From positions 1 through 64,000 of the forward strand of contig BPKK01000011.1 of the NCBI GenBank assembly GCA_026005095.1: 64,000 bases of DNA, written 5' to 3'. This document shows positions 50,099 to 58,475 of the stretch, piece by piece. Below the pieces are notes generated by a model. That model saw only the letters and a program-made list of their open reading frames with translations, was not told where the DNA came from and searched no databases. The translations under genes were made by a program, and so were the position numbers. How positions within the stretch are numbered: the first letter of the stretch is position 1; each line of letters begins with the position of its first letter. Origin of the DNA: Silanimonas sp. (GTDB lineage: Bacteria > Pseudomonadota > Gammaproteobacteria > Xanthomonadales > Xanthomonadaceae).

Positions 50099-50524
50099 TC
50101 AAGCCCCGCGCAGGCGGTGGGCATCGTTGCGGCGCTGGGCCAGGGTGCGCAGCACCCGGGCCATGGCGTCGCCGATACGGTCGTGGGTTTCGCGTGGCGG
50201 GCGCAGGCCGAGCGCCCGCTCGAGGTCGGCGTAGTTGGCATCGCGGGGCAAGGCGTTCAGTGCATCGATGATGCGGTTCACCGCCGCGACCGTGGGGGCG
50301 AGCTCGGCCACGCTGCGGTTGGCCAGCGCAAGACTGCCGCCAAGGGCCTTCAGCAGGATCGGAAAGGCCGGCTGCGGAGGCGGGGGCAGGCCCTCGGGAT
50401 CGAGCCGCAGGGCCAAGGTGTTCACCCGCCGCTCGGCGACATGCCAGCCGCTGCGGTTGGCGATGCGGCCGCGGGCCGAGATGTCGGTGGCTTCGATGCG
50501 CGGGATCGGGTCGATCGCGTCCAT
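50099..50524 (-). CDS. uncharacterised 141-residue protein
   Basis: I do not recognise this protein. It is 141 residues long, soluble in appearance, with no signal peptide, membrane segment or Cys residue. The middle (about 50-100) is predicted helical with Ala/Leu repeats (ILLKALGGSLALANRSVAEL, AAVNRIIDALNALP), and the C-terminus is basic (LRTLAQRRNDAHRLRG). It is convergent with the response regulator (2-base gap). A directly repeated ATGTCAA (period 10) lies just upstream of the start codon. Codon use resembles neighbouring genes, which supports it being real, but it could still be a non-coding frame. Confidence 0.6.
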   Translation of the reverse strand: MDAIDPIPRIEATDISARGRIANRSGWHVAERRVNTLALRLDPEGLPPPPQPAFPILLKALGGSLALANRSVAELAPTVAAVNRIIDALNALPRDANYADLERALGLRPPRETHDRIGDAMARVLRTLAQRRNDAHRLRGA

Positions 50525-50536
50525 GGACCTGGCGGG

Positions 50537-50553
50537 ATGTCAAAACATGTCAA
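50537..50553. repeat. ATGTCAA direct repeat, 10-bp period
   Basis: ATGTCAA occurs at 50537-50543 and 50547-50553, exactly one helical turn apart. On the minus strand this reads as two TTGACAT units just upstream of the 141-residue gene. It could be a regulator-binding site or a doubled -35; no matching -10 is seen at the expected distance. Confidence 0.4.
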
Positions 50554-50614
50554 TTCGTGGAGTCTGGCACGTCTTGCCGCCGGGAAGGTGAACGTTACGA
50601 CTGCAACCACCGCC

Positions 50615-51997
50615 TCAGGACGGCGGCTGCCGCAGCACCCGCCAGCTGGCACCCGCCACTGCCACGGCGCCCAGCACCAGCACGGCCCATAGCACCCAGC
50701 GCCCGCCGGTGTCGGGTGCCGGTGGCGCCAGGGCAGCGCTGCCCCCGGCTTCCACGCCGGGCCCGAGGCGGGCGAGCGGCGGTTCCCAGCCCGGCGCCTG
50801 GGCGGCCTTGAGCATGGCCAGCGCCTCTTCCGTGCCCTCGAAACGGCTGCGCTCGCTGCCCGAGCCGGCCAGCAGACGGTAGGGCGGCGCCCCCGAGGCC
50901 AGCACCAGCAGGCGTTCCGGGTGGTACCAGAGGCCGAGCCGCGGCGCGCGGGCCGGGGCATCGAAGACCAGGGTGAGCGGCCCTTCGCCCCCCAGCATGG
51001 CCGGGAAGGGCCCGGAGTACAGCGGCCTGCCCTCGAGCTCGAGCCGCCACGCACTTCCTTGCAGCAGCGGATAGGCCTGCGCTCCCTCCCCCTGTTCGAG
51101 GCGGAAGCCATTGACGGCATTGCGCTCCTCGAGGCGTGGTTCGACGGCGACCACGGGCAGCGGGCCTGGCGCCGGATACTGCAGGCGGCGGCCATCCTCG
51201 GAACTCGCCATGGCATCGAGCAGGTGCAGGCGGCGCGGTGGGCTGGCTGGGTCGCGCCGCAGGGCGTGCAGGCTCTCGACCGGGGGCAGGGCGGCACCCC
51301 CGAGGGGCTGCAGGGCCAGATGCCGGTAGCGGCTGTGCGGGAGGGACACCTCGAGGCGCTGGATACGCCCTTCCCCCTGCCCAACCCGGAGCAGGGGCGC
51401 GGCGGGCTCGAGAGGCTGCCAGCGCACGAGATCGTCCGAACCGTGTACGGCGAGGCTCAGGCGGAAGTCTCCGGCCGACTCGGGCACCGAGAACACCAGG
51501 GCATCGATACCGCCCCGGCCAGTCTCGCCGGCATCCACCAGCCACTGCATCGCCGGAGCGGGCGGGGCAGCATCGATCCTGACGTCCACCGAGCGGCCGC
51601 CGTCATCGCGAACCTGGACCGCCAGCCGGTCCCCGGGGGGCGCCGTGCCGGAGGAGGCCAGCGCCTGCGGCAGGGGCAAGGTGAAGCGCTGTGCTTCGGA
51701 CGGTACCGGCGGCGGGCTGCCGAGGCTGATGGCAAGGCGCCGGCCGGTGGCATCGACCACCGCAAGATCGCTACGGTCGGGGCGGGTCAGGGTGGCGTAC
51801 ACCTCGGGGGTGAGCTCGATGGCGAACACCGGGGTCTCGCCTACGCCTTCCACCGGGAAAGCGCGGGCGAAGCGCTGGCCGTCCTCGGCATTGAGGCCAC
51901 CGGCAGCCAGCAGCAGGAGCGGCAGCCACCGGCAAGGAGCGGAGGCCGGATGCGGCGGGCGGCAAGAGGAAAACGCGGCAAGACGTGGGGGAATCAT
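50615..51997 (-). CDS. DUF3999 family exported protein
   Basis: A 460-residue protein of the DUF3999 type. It has an N-terminal signal peptide (WLPLLLLAAGGLNA), a large beta-rich extracytoplasmic part (FARAFPVEGVGETPVFAIEL, GGIDALVFSVPESAGDFRLS, PHSRYRHLALQPLGG) and one C-terminal membrane helix (WVLWAVLVLGAVAVAGASW) followed by a short Arg tail, so it is probably anchored in the inner membrane and faces the periplasm. Repeated carbohydrate-binding-like strands are suggestive only. The start overlaps the stop of the DUF2339 gene (ATGA), so the two form a coupled pair, an arrangement I recall as conserved in Pseudomonas and xanthomonads. No function is known. Confidence 0.82.
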   Translation of the reverse strand: MIPPRLAAFSSCRPPHPASAPCRWLPLLLLAAGGLNAEDGQRFARAFPVEGVGETPVFAIELTPEVYATLTRPDRSDLAVVDATGRRLAISLGSPPPVPSEAQRFTLPLPQALASSGTAPPGDRLAVQVRDDGGRSVDVRIDAAPPAPAMQWLVDAGETGRGGIDALVFSVPESAGDFRLSLAVHGSDDLVRWQPLEPAAPLLRVGQGEGRIQRLEVSLPHSRYRHLALQPLGGAALPPVESLHALRRDPASPPRRLHLLDAMASSEDGRRLQYPAPGPLPVVAVEPRLEERNAVNGFRLEQGEGAQAYPLLQGSAWRLELEGRPLYSGPFPAMLGGEGPLTLVFDAPARAPRLGLWYHPERLLVLASGAPPYRLLAGSGSERSRFEGTEEALAMLKAAQAPGWEPPLARLGPGVEAGGSAALAPPAPDTGGRWVLWAVLVLGAVAVAGASWRVLRQPPS

Positions 51998-54741
51998 GGG
52001 GTATCCGTTGTAGGGGACGGGGCGTGCCGGGGCGGGCGCGGGGCGAGCCGCCCGACGAGCACCAGCAGGCCGCCGACGGCGAGGAACGACACGATGCCCA
52101 TCAGATCGCCGAGGTGCTGGCGGTCGATGGTTACGAGCTTCAGCAGCACGAGGCCAAGCAGCAGGGCCCCGGCCGTCCACAGCGGCCGGCTGCCGCGGCG
52201 TGAGCCCAGTACCCAGCAGGCCACGCCGGCCAGGGCCCACACCACCGAAAGCGCGGTCTGCACCTGCGGCCAGCGCAGTACCGACGGCCAGTGATAGGCC
52301 CAGGGCATGGCGTCGGGCGACAGCGCGTGCCAAGTGCCGCGCAGGGCGGCCATCGAGAGGAACACGAATGCCGCGCTGCCCAGCAGCAGGGGGCCGGCCT
52401 GCCGGAGCGGGCTGCCCGGCCTGGCCCGTCGCAGGGCCGCCAGCAGCCCCAACAGGCCGGCGAGATGGAACAATTCCAGCGGATTGAGCAGGGGCAGCCA
52501 GGGCAGTGGCGCTGCCGAGCCGGCAAGGCCCTGCGTGACCCACCAGACGGTGCCGAGCAGCAGGCCGGCGAGCCAGAGGGCGAGAGGGCGGTAGCGCATG
52601 GCCGGGTCGGCCACCGGCCAGGTGGCCCGGGCTGGATGGGTGGCGAGCAGCGCGGTGAGCGCCATCAGCGGCAGCCAGGGCAGCACCCAGTGCCAGCCTT
52701 CCCCCAATGGCTCGGGATTCAGGGCCTGCAGGCCTTCGCGAATGGCGAGCCCGAGGGCGAGGACGAGGGCGGCGAGACCGGCCAGATGGGTGAGCGCGAG
52801 GCGGCGCGGGGTCTGGCGCAGCCCGGGCAGGGCGAGCAGCAGGCCGGAGGCGAACACCGGCAGAACGAAGCCCGCCGGACTGCGCCACCAGCCGGGTTGC
52901 AAAGAGAAGGCGAGGCCGAGGGCCGGCAGGGCCGTGGGCACGAACAGGGCGGGCCACCAGGCAGGCCGCTGCCATGGCAGGCGGCGCAGGGCAAGGGCAG
53001 CGAGCGCACTGCTGGCGGCGATGAAGCCCAGCCAGAACGCCGCCATGCCCGCCAGCCGCTCCTCCCAGGTGCCGGTTGCCATGCCGTGTTCCACGCCCAG
53101 GGCGGCGAGGTCGAGTCCCAGTAGCGCCCACCAACCCAGGGCTGCAACCGTGAGCAGTCCCCCGGTGAGGCCCCGGCTCGATCCCCGCTGGCAGTCGAGC
53201 AGGCGGGCACAGGCAGCCGCGGCGAGGGCCAGCAGGGCGAGCGGCAGGCTGGGCCGGGCATCGCCCCCCGGCCCAAACCAGTTCCAGGGATCGCTGGCGA
53301 GGAAGGCCAGACCGGCGAGACCTTGCAGCAGTACGCCCCCCACCCGCGGCCAGCGGCGCTGCTGCACCTGGCCCAGCCAGAGCAGGGCCACGCCCTGCAG
53401 AGCCCAGGTCACCGCCGTCCATTGGGCCGACAAGGCCAGCGGAACGGCGAGCGTGGCGAAGGCAAGGCCCAGGGCGGCCGCGCCCTGGCCCAGTACCCTG
53501 AGAGCCGGCCGGTGGTGGGCGAGCCAGGCCACTGCGGCATAGACGAGGCCGACGCCGAGCGCCGAGAAAGCCAGTGGCAGCCGCTCGCCCTCGAGCAGGG
53601 CCACCTGCATCGGGAAGGCCAGCAGCGGTGTGCCGAAGAGCAGGGTGGCGTCGACTTTGCCTGGCTCCCGGCCACGCAGGGCGTAGAGCACCGGGATGGC
53701 GACGTAGAGCAGGAAGAAGCCGACGAGGAAGGGCTCGGTGCTGGCGAACAGCGCTGGCCGGAAGTGACGCGCGCCCCAGACCGCGCCGATGCCGAAGGTG
53801 AAGGCGAAGCCCAGCAGGTTCAGGGCACGCCAGGGCCGGACCCAGGCAAGCCCGAAGACGGCGAGGTTGAGCACGGCGTACCAAGTGAACAGGGCCACAT
53901 GGCTGCCGGTGCCGGTGGAGAGCAACACCGGGGCGAGGTAGCCGCCCAGAAGGCCGATGGCAGCCAGCCAGACCGTGTTCTGGCGCAGGGCAAGCACGGC
54001 TGCCCCGGCCACCAGCGCGACCACCAGCGCGAAGGCCACCGGGGCGGGCAGTAGCCCGGGCACACGGAAGGCCGCGAATACCGTGAGTAGCAGTACGGCG
54101 ATGCCGCCGCCCTGCAGGCTGAGGCCGAAGGCCGGGCGATGCCCTGCCTGCCGCAGGCCATAGACGAGCAGGGCGAGCCCGGCCGCGGCCACGCCGGCAT
54201 AGCGAAGGGCCACCGGCACCTCGAGCCAGCCGCTGCTGGCGGCATAGCGCAGCAGGGCGCCGATGCCGAACAGCGACACCACCAGGCCGAGTTTCACCGG
54301 CACATTGCCTTCGAACAGGAAGCGGCGCAGCGTGCCGAGAGCCGTCTCCAGCGGCGAGGGCGCTGCGGCCGCGGCGGCGGCGGGGGCTTGCGGGGCGCCC
54401 GGGCCGGCGTGGCCGGGAACCGCCGCGCGGCTCGCCGGGGCGGGAGCGGCAGGGGGCAGGTCGGGCAGCGGGGGCGGTGTTGTGGGGGCCGGTGAGGGGG
54501 AAGCGGTCGGACCGACCGGGGCGGGAGTGGCATCTGCCACTGGCGCGGCTCGTGCCGCGTTGGAAGGCGCAGGCCGTGCCTCGAGGGCCGCGAGGCGCTG
54601 TGCGAGCCGGCGCTGCGAGGCGACCAGGGCGGCTAGCGTCGCGCCGGTGATGGCGCCGAACAGGGCGCGCGATTCCGTGGCGAGGAACGCACCGGCGATG
54701 GCCGCGACGATGGCCGTGACCATCGCAAGGGGGAAGGGCAT
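51994..54741 (-). CDS. DUF2339 polytopic membrane protein
   Basis: A 915-residue inner-membrane protein of the DUF2339 family. After one N-terminal helix (AMVTAIVAAIAGAFLATES) comes a cytoplasmic or periplasmic linker very rich in Pro and Ala (about 55-130). From LFEGNVPVKLGLVVSLFGIG (family signature) onward there are more than 20 hydrophobic helices to the C-terminus. Conserved-looking segments include YLAPVLLSTGTGSHVALFTW and DPWNWFGPGGDARPSLP. Partner of the coupled DUF3999 gene. The family is uncharacterised; envelope polysaccharide handling has been guessed for such large polytopic proteins but is not shown. Confidence 0.85.
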   Translation of the reverse strand: MPFPLAMVTAIVAAIAGAFLATESRALFGAITGATLAALVASQRRLAQRLAALEARPAPSNAARAAPVADATPAPVGPTASPSPAPTTPPPLPDLPPAAPAPASRAAVPGHAGPGAPQAPAAAAAAAPSPLETALGTLRRFLFEGNVPVKLGLVVSLFGIGALLRYAASSGWLEVPVALRYAGVAAAGLALLVYGLRQAGHRPAFGLSLQGGGIAVLLLTVFAAFRVPGLLPAPVAFALVVALVAGAAVLALRQNTVWLAAIGLLGGYLAPVLLSTGTGSHVALFTWYAVLNLAVFGLAWVRPWRALNLLGFAFTFGIGAVWGARHFRPALFASTEPFLVGFFLLYVAIPVLYALRGREPGKVDATLLFGTPLLAFPMQVALLEGERLPLAFSALGVGLVYAAVAWLAHHRPALRVLGQGAAALGLAFATLAVPLALSAQWTAVTWALQGVALLWLGQVQQRRWPRVGGVLLQGLAGLAFLASDPWNWFGPGGDARPSLPLALLALAAAACARLLDCQRGSSRGLTGGLLTVAALGWWALLGLDLAALGVEHGMATGTWEERLAGMAAFWLGFIAASSALAALALRRLPWQRPAWWPALFVPTALPALGLAFSLQPGWWRSPAGFVLPVFASGLLLALPGLRQTPRRLALTHLAGLAALVLALGLAIREGLQALNPEPLGEGWHWVLPWLPLMALTALLATHPARATWPVADPAMRYRPLALWLAGLLLGTVWWVTQGLAGSAAPLPWLPLLNPLELFHLAGLLGLLAALRRARPGSPLRQAGPLLLGSAAFVFLSMAALRGTWHALSPDAMPWAYHWPSVLRWPQVQTALSVVWALAGVACWVLGSRRGSRPLWTAGALLLGLVLLKLVTIDRQHLGDLMGIVSFLAVGGLLVLVGRLAPRPPRHAPSPTTDTP

Positions 54742-54870
54742 GGGACGTCCGGTCCTCAGGGGGAGGCTCCATCATCACGATGCCCGCCTGCCCGTCAATC
54801 GGGGGAACTGCCCGAAGCCGTTTCCGGGCGCTGGAATCCGGTGGTCGTGTGGCCGGTGCGCCATGAACGA

Positions 54871-54897
54871 CGAAGGCCCGCCATGGGCGGGCCTTCG
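54871..54897. terminator. terminator-like hairpin after tRNA-Pro
   Basis: A perfect 12-bp stem (CGAAGGCCCGCC with GGCGGGCCTTCG) and a 3-base loop, 15 bases beyond the tRNA-Pro 3' end. T-runs are weak on both strands. It could end tRNA transcription, as DUF2339 on the same strand begins 130 bases further on. Confidence 0.6.
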
Positions 54898-54911
54898 CGA
54901 AACGCATCGGA

Positions 54912-54988
54912 TGGTCGGGGAGACAGGATTTGAACCTGCGACTTCTACGTCCCGAACGTAGCGCTCTACCAGGCTGAGCTACACCCCG
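54912..54988 (-). tRNA. tRNA-Pro (anticodon CGG)
   Basis: 77 nt with an encoded CCA. The anticodon arm CTACG-TTCGGGA-CGTAG gives CGG for CCG codons. The T arm GCAGGTTCAAATCCTGT and the D arm AGCTCAGCCTGGTAGAGC are standard. The acceptor stem (CGGGGTG with CTCCCCG) has one U-U mismatch at the sixth pair. The C1 start and the C-G first pair fit bacterial tRNA-Pro. Confidence 0.97.
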
Positions 54989-55001
54989 ACGGGAGCCGCA
55001 T

Positions 55002-55030
55002 ATCCTAGTGCCGAGGGTCAGGCATCGCAA
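55002..55030 (-). promoter_or_regulatory. putative tRNA-Pro promoter
   Basis: On the minus strand TTGCGA (55025-55030) and TAGGAT (55002-55007) are 17 bases apart, placing the start point about 7 bases upstream of the mature tRNA 5' end. Spacing and position are both as expected. Confidence 0.6.
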
Positions 55031-55138
55031 GCCCCCGGGGCGGGTTCACGCACCGTTACCCGGGGAATGCAGGCCTGCCACGGGCCGGCGGCCGATTTGC
55101 GACAATCGCCGCTTTCGTGATTCCCGGAGATCCTGCGC

Positions 55139-56518
55139 GTGATCAAGCCCCGCACCCCGCCCGGCGTCCTGGAGCTGCTGCCCCGCGACCAGATCGCCTT
55201 CCAGCGCGTGCTCGACGTGATCCGCCGCACCTACGAGCGCTTCGGCTTCCTGCCGGTGGAAACGCCGGTGTTCGAGCTCACCGAGGTGCTGCTGACCAAG
55301 AGCGGTGGCGAGACCGAGCGCCAGGTCTATTTCGCCCAGTCCACCGGAGCGTTGGAAAAGAAGGAGGCGGGCCTGCCGGAGCTCGCCCTGCGCTTCGACC
55401 TCACGGTACCGCTGGCGCGCTACGTGGCCGAGCACGAGCACGCGCTCGCCTTCCCGTTCCGCCGCTACCAGATGCAGCGCGTCTACCGCGGCGAGCGTCA
55501 GCAGCGCGGCCGCTTCCGCGAGTTCTACCAGTGCGATATCGACGTGATCGGTAAGGACGCGCTGTCCGTGCGCCACGACGCCGAGATGCCGGCGGTGATC
55601 CACGCCATCTTCTCCGAGCTCGGCATCGGCAAGTTCACCATCCAGATGAACAACCGCAAGCTGATGCGCGGCTTCTTCGAGCGCCTCGGGGTAGCCGATG
55701 CTGCCCTGCAGATGGCGGTGCTGCGCGAGGTGGACAAGCTCGACAAGCGCGGTGCGGACTACGTGCGCGATGCGCTGACTGGTGAAGGCTTTGGGCTATC
55801 GGCCGAAGCCGTTGCTCAGATTCTCGCCTTCGTGTCCGTGCGCTCGAACGGTCATGCCGATGCGATGGCGAAGCTCGAGGCGTTGGGCGGCGGCAATGCC
55901 ACCCTCGAGCAAGGGATCGCCGAGCTGCGCGAGGTGCTGGAGCTGGTGCGGGCGTTGGGCGTGCCCGAGGCCGATTACGCGCTCAATTTCTCGATCGCCC
56001 GCGGCCTCGACTACTACACCGGCACGGTCTACGAGACCACGCTGGATGCGCACCCGCAGATCGGCTCGATCTGCTCGGGTGGCCGCTACGACAATCTCGC
56101 CAGCCACTACACCAAATCGCATCTGCCCGGCGTAGGCATCTCGATTGGCGTGACCCGGCTGTTTTGGCAGCTGCGCGAGGCCGGGCTGATCTCCAGCGCC
56201 GAGAGCAGCGTCGAATGCCTCGTCGCGCTGATGGATGAGGCTGGCCTGCCGGCGGCCCTGGCGCTCGGCAACCGCTTGCGCGCCGGCGGCATCAATACCG
56301 AGGTGCAGCTCGAGCCAAAGAAGCTTGGCAAGCAGTTCCAGTATGCCGACCGCGCCGGCATCCGCTTCGTGCTGCTGCAGGGCGAGGACGAACGCGCCCG
56401 TGGCACGGTGGCAGTGAAAGACCTGCGCCGCAACGAGCAATTCGAACTGCCCGAGGGCGAGGTAGTGGCGGCCCTGAAGGTGGAGCTGGCGCAGCAGCGC
56501 GTCCTGGCGGGGCGTTGA
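55139..56518 (+). CDS. hisS: histidyl-tRNA synthetase
   Basis: HisS charges tRNA-His. The 459-residue protein has the class II core: motif 1 region [20 protein letters not shown], motif 2 [17 protein letters not shown] with [20 protein letters not shown] nearby, the histidine-A motifs [11 protein letters not shown] and SGGRYDNL, motif 3 [12 protein letters not shown], and a C-terminal HGTP anticodon-binding domain (about 365-459). It is longer than the 424-residue E. coli enzyme and of the type with a central helical insertion. The start is GTG at 55139, with GGAG 9 bases before it. The next gene begins one base after its stop. Confidence 0.95.
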   Translation: MIKPRTPPGVLELLPRDQIAFQRVLDVIRRTYERFGFLPVETPVFELTEVLLTKSGGETERQVYFAQSTGALEKKEAGLPELALRFDLTVPLARYVAEHEHALAFPFRRYQMQRVYRGERQQRGRFREFYQCDIDVIGKDALSVRHDAEMPAVIHAIFSELGIGKFTIQMNNRKLMRGFFERLGVADAALQMAVLREVDKLDKRGADYVRDALTGEGFGLSAEAVAQILAFVSVRSNGHADAMAKLEALGGGNATLEQGIAELREVLELVRALGVPEADYALNFSIARGLDYYTGTVYETTLDAHPQIGSICSGGRYDNLASHYTKSHLPGVGISIGVTRLFWQLREAGLISSAESSVECLVALMDEAGLPAALALGNRLRAGGINTEVQLEPKKLGKQFQYADRAGIRFVLLQGEDERARGTVAVKDLRRNEQFELPEGEVVAALKVELAQQRVLAGR

Positions 56519-56519
56519 G

Positions 56520-58418
56520 ATGGCCGGCGCGGGAGCGGGGAAAGTGGAGGGCGTGACGGTGGTGCGGCTCGATGGTCGTTCGCTCACTCGCGCCGACGTG
56601 CTGGCGGTGGCGCGCGGGGCGCGGGTGGAACTGGACGCTGCGCAGCTCCGGGCGGTGCAGCGCACCGCCGATTTTCTGGTCGAGCAGGTGCGGCGGCAGG
56701 AGCCGCTCTACGGCGTCTCCACCGGCTTTGGCAGCAATGCCGACCGCCTGCTCGGGGCGCATCGCCTGCGCGGCGACGCCGAAGGCGATCCAACGCTCAA
56801 CGAGGAGCTGCAGGAGAACCTGATCACCAGCCATGCGGTCTGCGTGGGCGAGCCCTTCTCCGAGGCAGTGGTGCGGGCCATGCTGGTGATCCGCATCAAT
56901 ACCCTGATGAAGGGCCATTCCGGGGTGCGCGCCTCCACCCTCGAAGCTTATGCCGCGATGCTGAATGCCGGCGTGGTGCCGGTGGTGCCGAAACTCGGCT
57001 CGGTGGGCGCGAGTGGCGACCTTGCCCCGCTCTCGCATCTCGCCATCGTGCTGCTCGGCAAGGGTGAGGCCTTCTACCGAGGCGAACGCCTGCCCGGCGG
57101 TGAGGCTCTGGCGCGAGCGGGGCTGGCGCCGATCCGGCTCTCGTACAAGGAGGGCCTGGCGCTGAACAACGGCACGGCGCAGATGCTGGCCACCGCGGTG
57201 CTGGCAGCCGGGCGCTTGTCGAAACTCATCGACCTGGCCGAGCACTGCGCGGCGATGAGCCTCGAGGCCTTTGCTGGCCGCCTGCGCGCCTTCGACGAGC
57301 ACGTGCACGCCCTGCGCCCGCACCCGGGGCAGGTGGCCAGTGCCGCGCGCCTGCGCGAGTTGCTCGCCGGCTCCACGCTCGCCGACATTCCCTACCACCT
57401 GGTGCCGCGGGCCAAGCCCTGGCTGCCCGGCAGCTGGCCGAACGCGGCGCTCGCCGCCTTCCGCTTCGACATCGGCTGGGACTGGGTACCGGCCGACCAG
57501 CGCCATGGCCGCGAGCGCTTCTACGAGCGCTTCCGGCCCTTCCGCGGCGGCAAGAAGCACCAGCCACAGGACAGCTACAGCCTGCGCTGCGTGCCGCAGG
57601 TGCATGGCGCGGTGCGCGATGCCCTAGCGCAGCTGGAGCGGGTGATCGACATCGAGCTCAATGCCGTGACCGACAATCCGCTGCTCTTCCCCGACCTTCC
57701 CGGCGCGCGCCATGTCGAGGAACAGGTGGTCTCCGCCGGGCACTTCCACGGCATGCCGATCGCGCTGGCGATGAGCTATGTGAAGGCCGCCATCCCGGTG
57801 CTGGCCGCGATCTCCGAGCGCCGCCTCGCCAAGCTGGTGGACCCGGCCACCAATGACGGATTGCCGGCCTTCCTGGTCGGCAACGAGGACGGCACCGATT
57901 CCGGCTGCATGATCGTGCAGTACACCGCGGCCGCCATCGTCAACGATCTCGCCTCGCGCGCGCACCCGGCCACGGTGTTCTCGGTGCCCACCAGCGCCAA
58001 TGCCGAGGACCATGTCTCGATGGGCGCCAATGAGGGCCGGCACGTGCTCGACATGACGCAGGACCTCGCCCGGGTGCTGGCGCTGGAGCTGATGACGGCG
58101 GCCCAGGCGCTGGATTTCCGCCGCGACACCATCAACGCCGCCCGGCAGCTGGCCCGCGAGGCCGATCTCAGCACCTTCGCCGCCAAGATCGGCAATGCGC
58201 CACCGGACCCGCACCCGCTGCGTCCGCGCTTCCTCGCCGAATGCGATGCCCTGCGCGCCGAGCTGGCCTCAGCGCCGGAGTTCGGCCCCGGCCCGGCGAT
58301 CGCGGCCCTGCACGCCGCCTTCCGCCAGCGCGTGGCCTTCATCGACCGCGACCGCGCCCTCGATCGCGACGTGGCCGAAGCGGTGCGCTTCGTCGAGGAC
58401 TGGATCGCCGGTCCCTGA
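56520..58418 (+). CDS. aromatic amino acid ammonia-lyase with insertion
   Basis: A 632-residue enzyme of the histidine/phenylalanine/tyrosine ammonia-lyase family, which removes ammonia from an aromatic amino acid to give an acrylate. The MIO cofactor triad Ala-Ser-Gly lies at 164-166 (SVGASGDLAPLSHLA). Active-site landmarks are the Tyr in YGVSTGFG (64-71), a Ser-His at 104-105 (LITSHAV), LALNNGT (213-219) and QDSYSLRCVPQVHG (350-363). Bacterial HutH has about 510 residues; the extra length is mainly an insertion at about 284-346, rich in Trp, Phe and Arg. It begins one base after hisS, so it is probably cotranscribed. Ser-His points to histidine as substrate, but no hut genes are present. 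Confidence 0.88.
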   Translation: MAGAGAGKVEGVTVVRLDGRSLTRADVLAVARGARVELDAAQLRAVQRTADFLVEQVRRQEPLYGVSTGFGSNADRLLGAHRLRGDAEGDPTLNEELQENLITSHAVCVGEPFSEAVVRAMLVIRINTLMKGHSGVRASTLEAYAAMLNAGVVPVVPKLGSVGASGDLAPLSHLAIVLLGKGEAFYRGERLPGGEALARAGLAPIRLSYKEGLALNNGTAQMLATAVLAAGRLSKLIDLAEHCAAMSLEAFAGRLRAFDEHVHALRPHPGQVASAARLRELLAGSTLADIPYHLVPRAKPWLPGSWPNAALAAFRFDIGWDWVPADQRHGRERFYERFRPFRGGKKHQPQDSYSLRCVPQVHGAVRDALAQLERVIDIELNAVTDNPLLFPDLPGARHVEEQVVSAGHFHGMPIALAMSYVKAAIPVLAAISERRLAKLVDPATNDGLPAFLVGNEDGTDSGCMIVQYTAAAIVNDLASRAHPATVFSVPTSANAEDHVSMGANEGRHVLDMTQDLARVLALELMTAAQALDFRRDTINAARQLAREADLSTFAAKIGNAPPDPHPLRPRFLAECDALRAELASAPEFGPGPAIAALHAAFRQRVAFIDRDRALDRDVAEAVRFVEDWIAGP

Positions 58419-58475
58419 GGCGGCCGGCGCCCGTGGAGGCCGGTCCGGGCCTGGCGCGATCGAGGAGGCCGTGCC

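Noticed and set aside
50615-55030. Very long minus-strand frame joining DUF3999 to sequence beyond tRNA-Pro
   Set aside because: Only the 3' part (from 51997) is DUF3999; the rest runs through the DUF2339 gene in a different frame and through the tRNA, and is Pro/Arg-rich noise.
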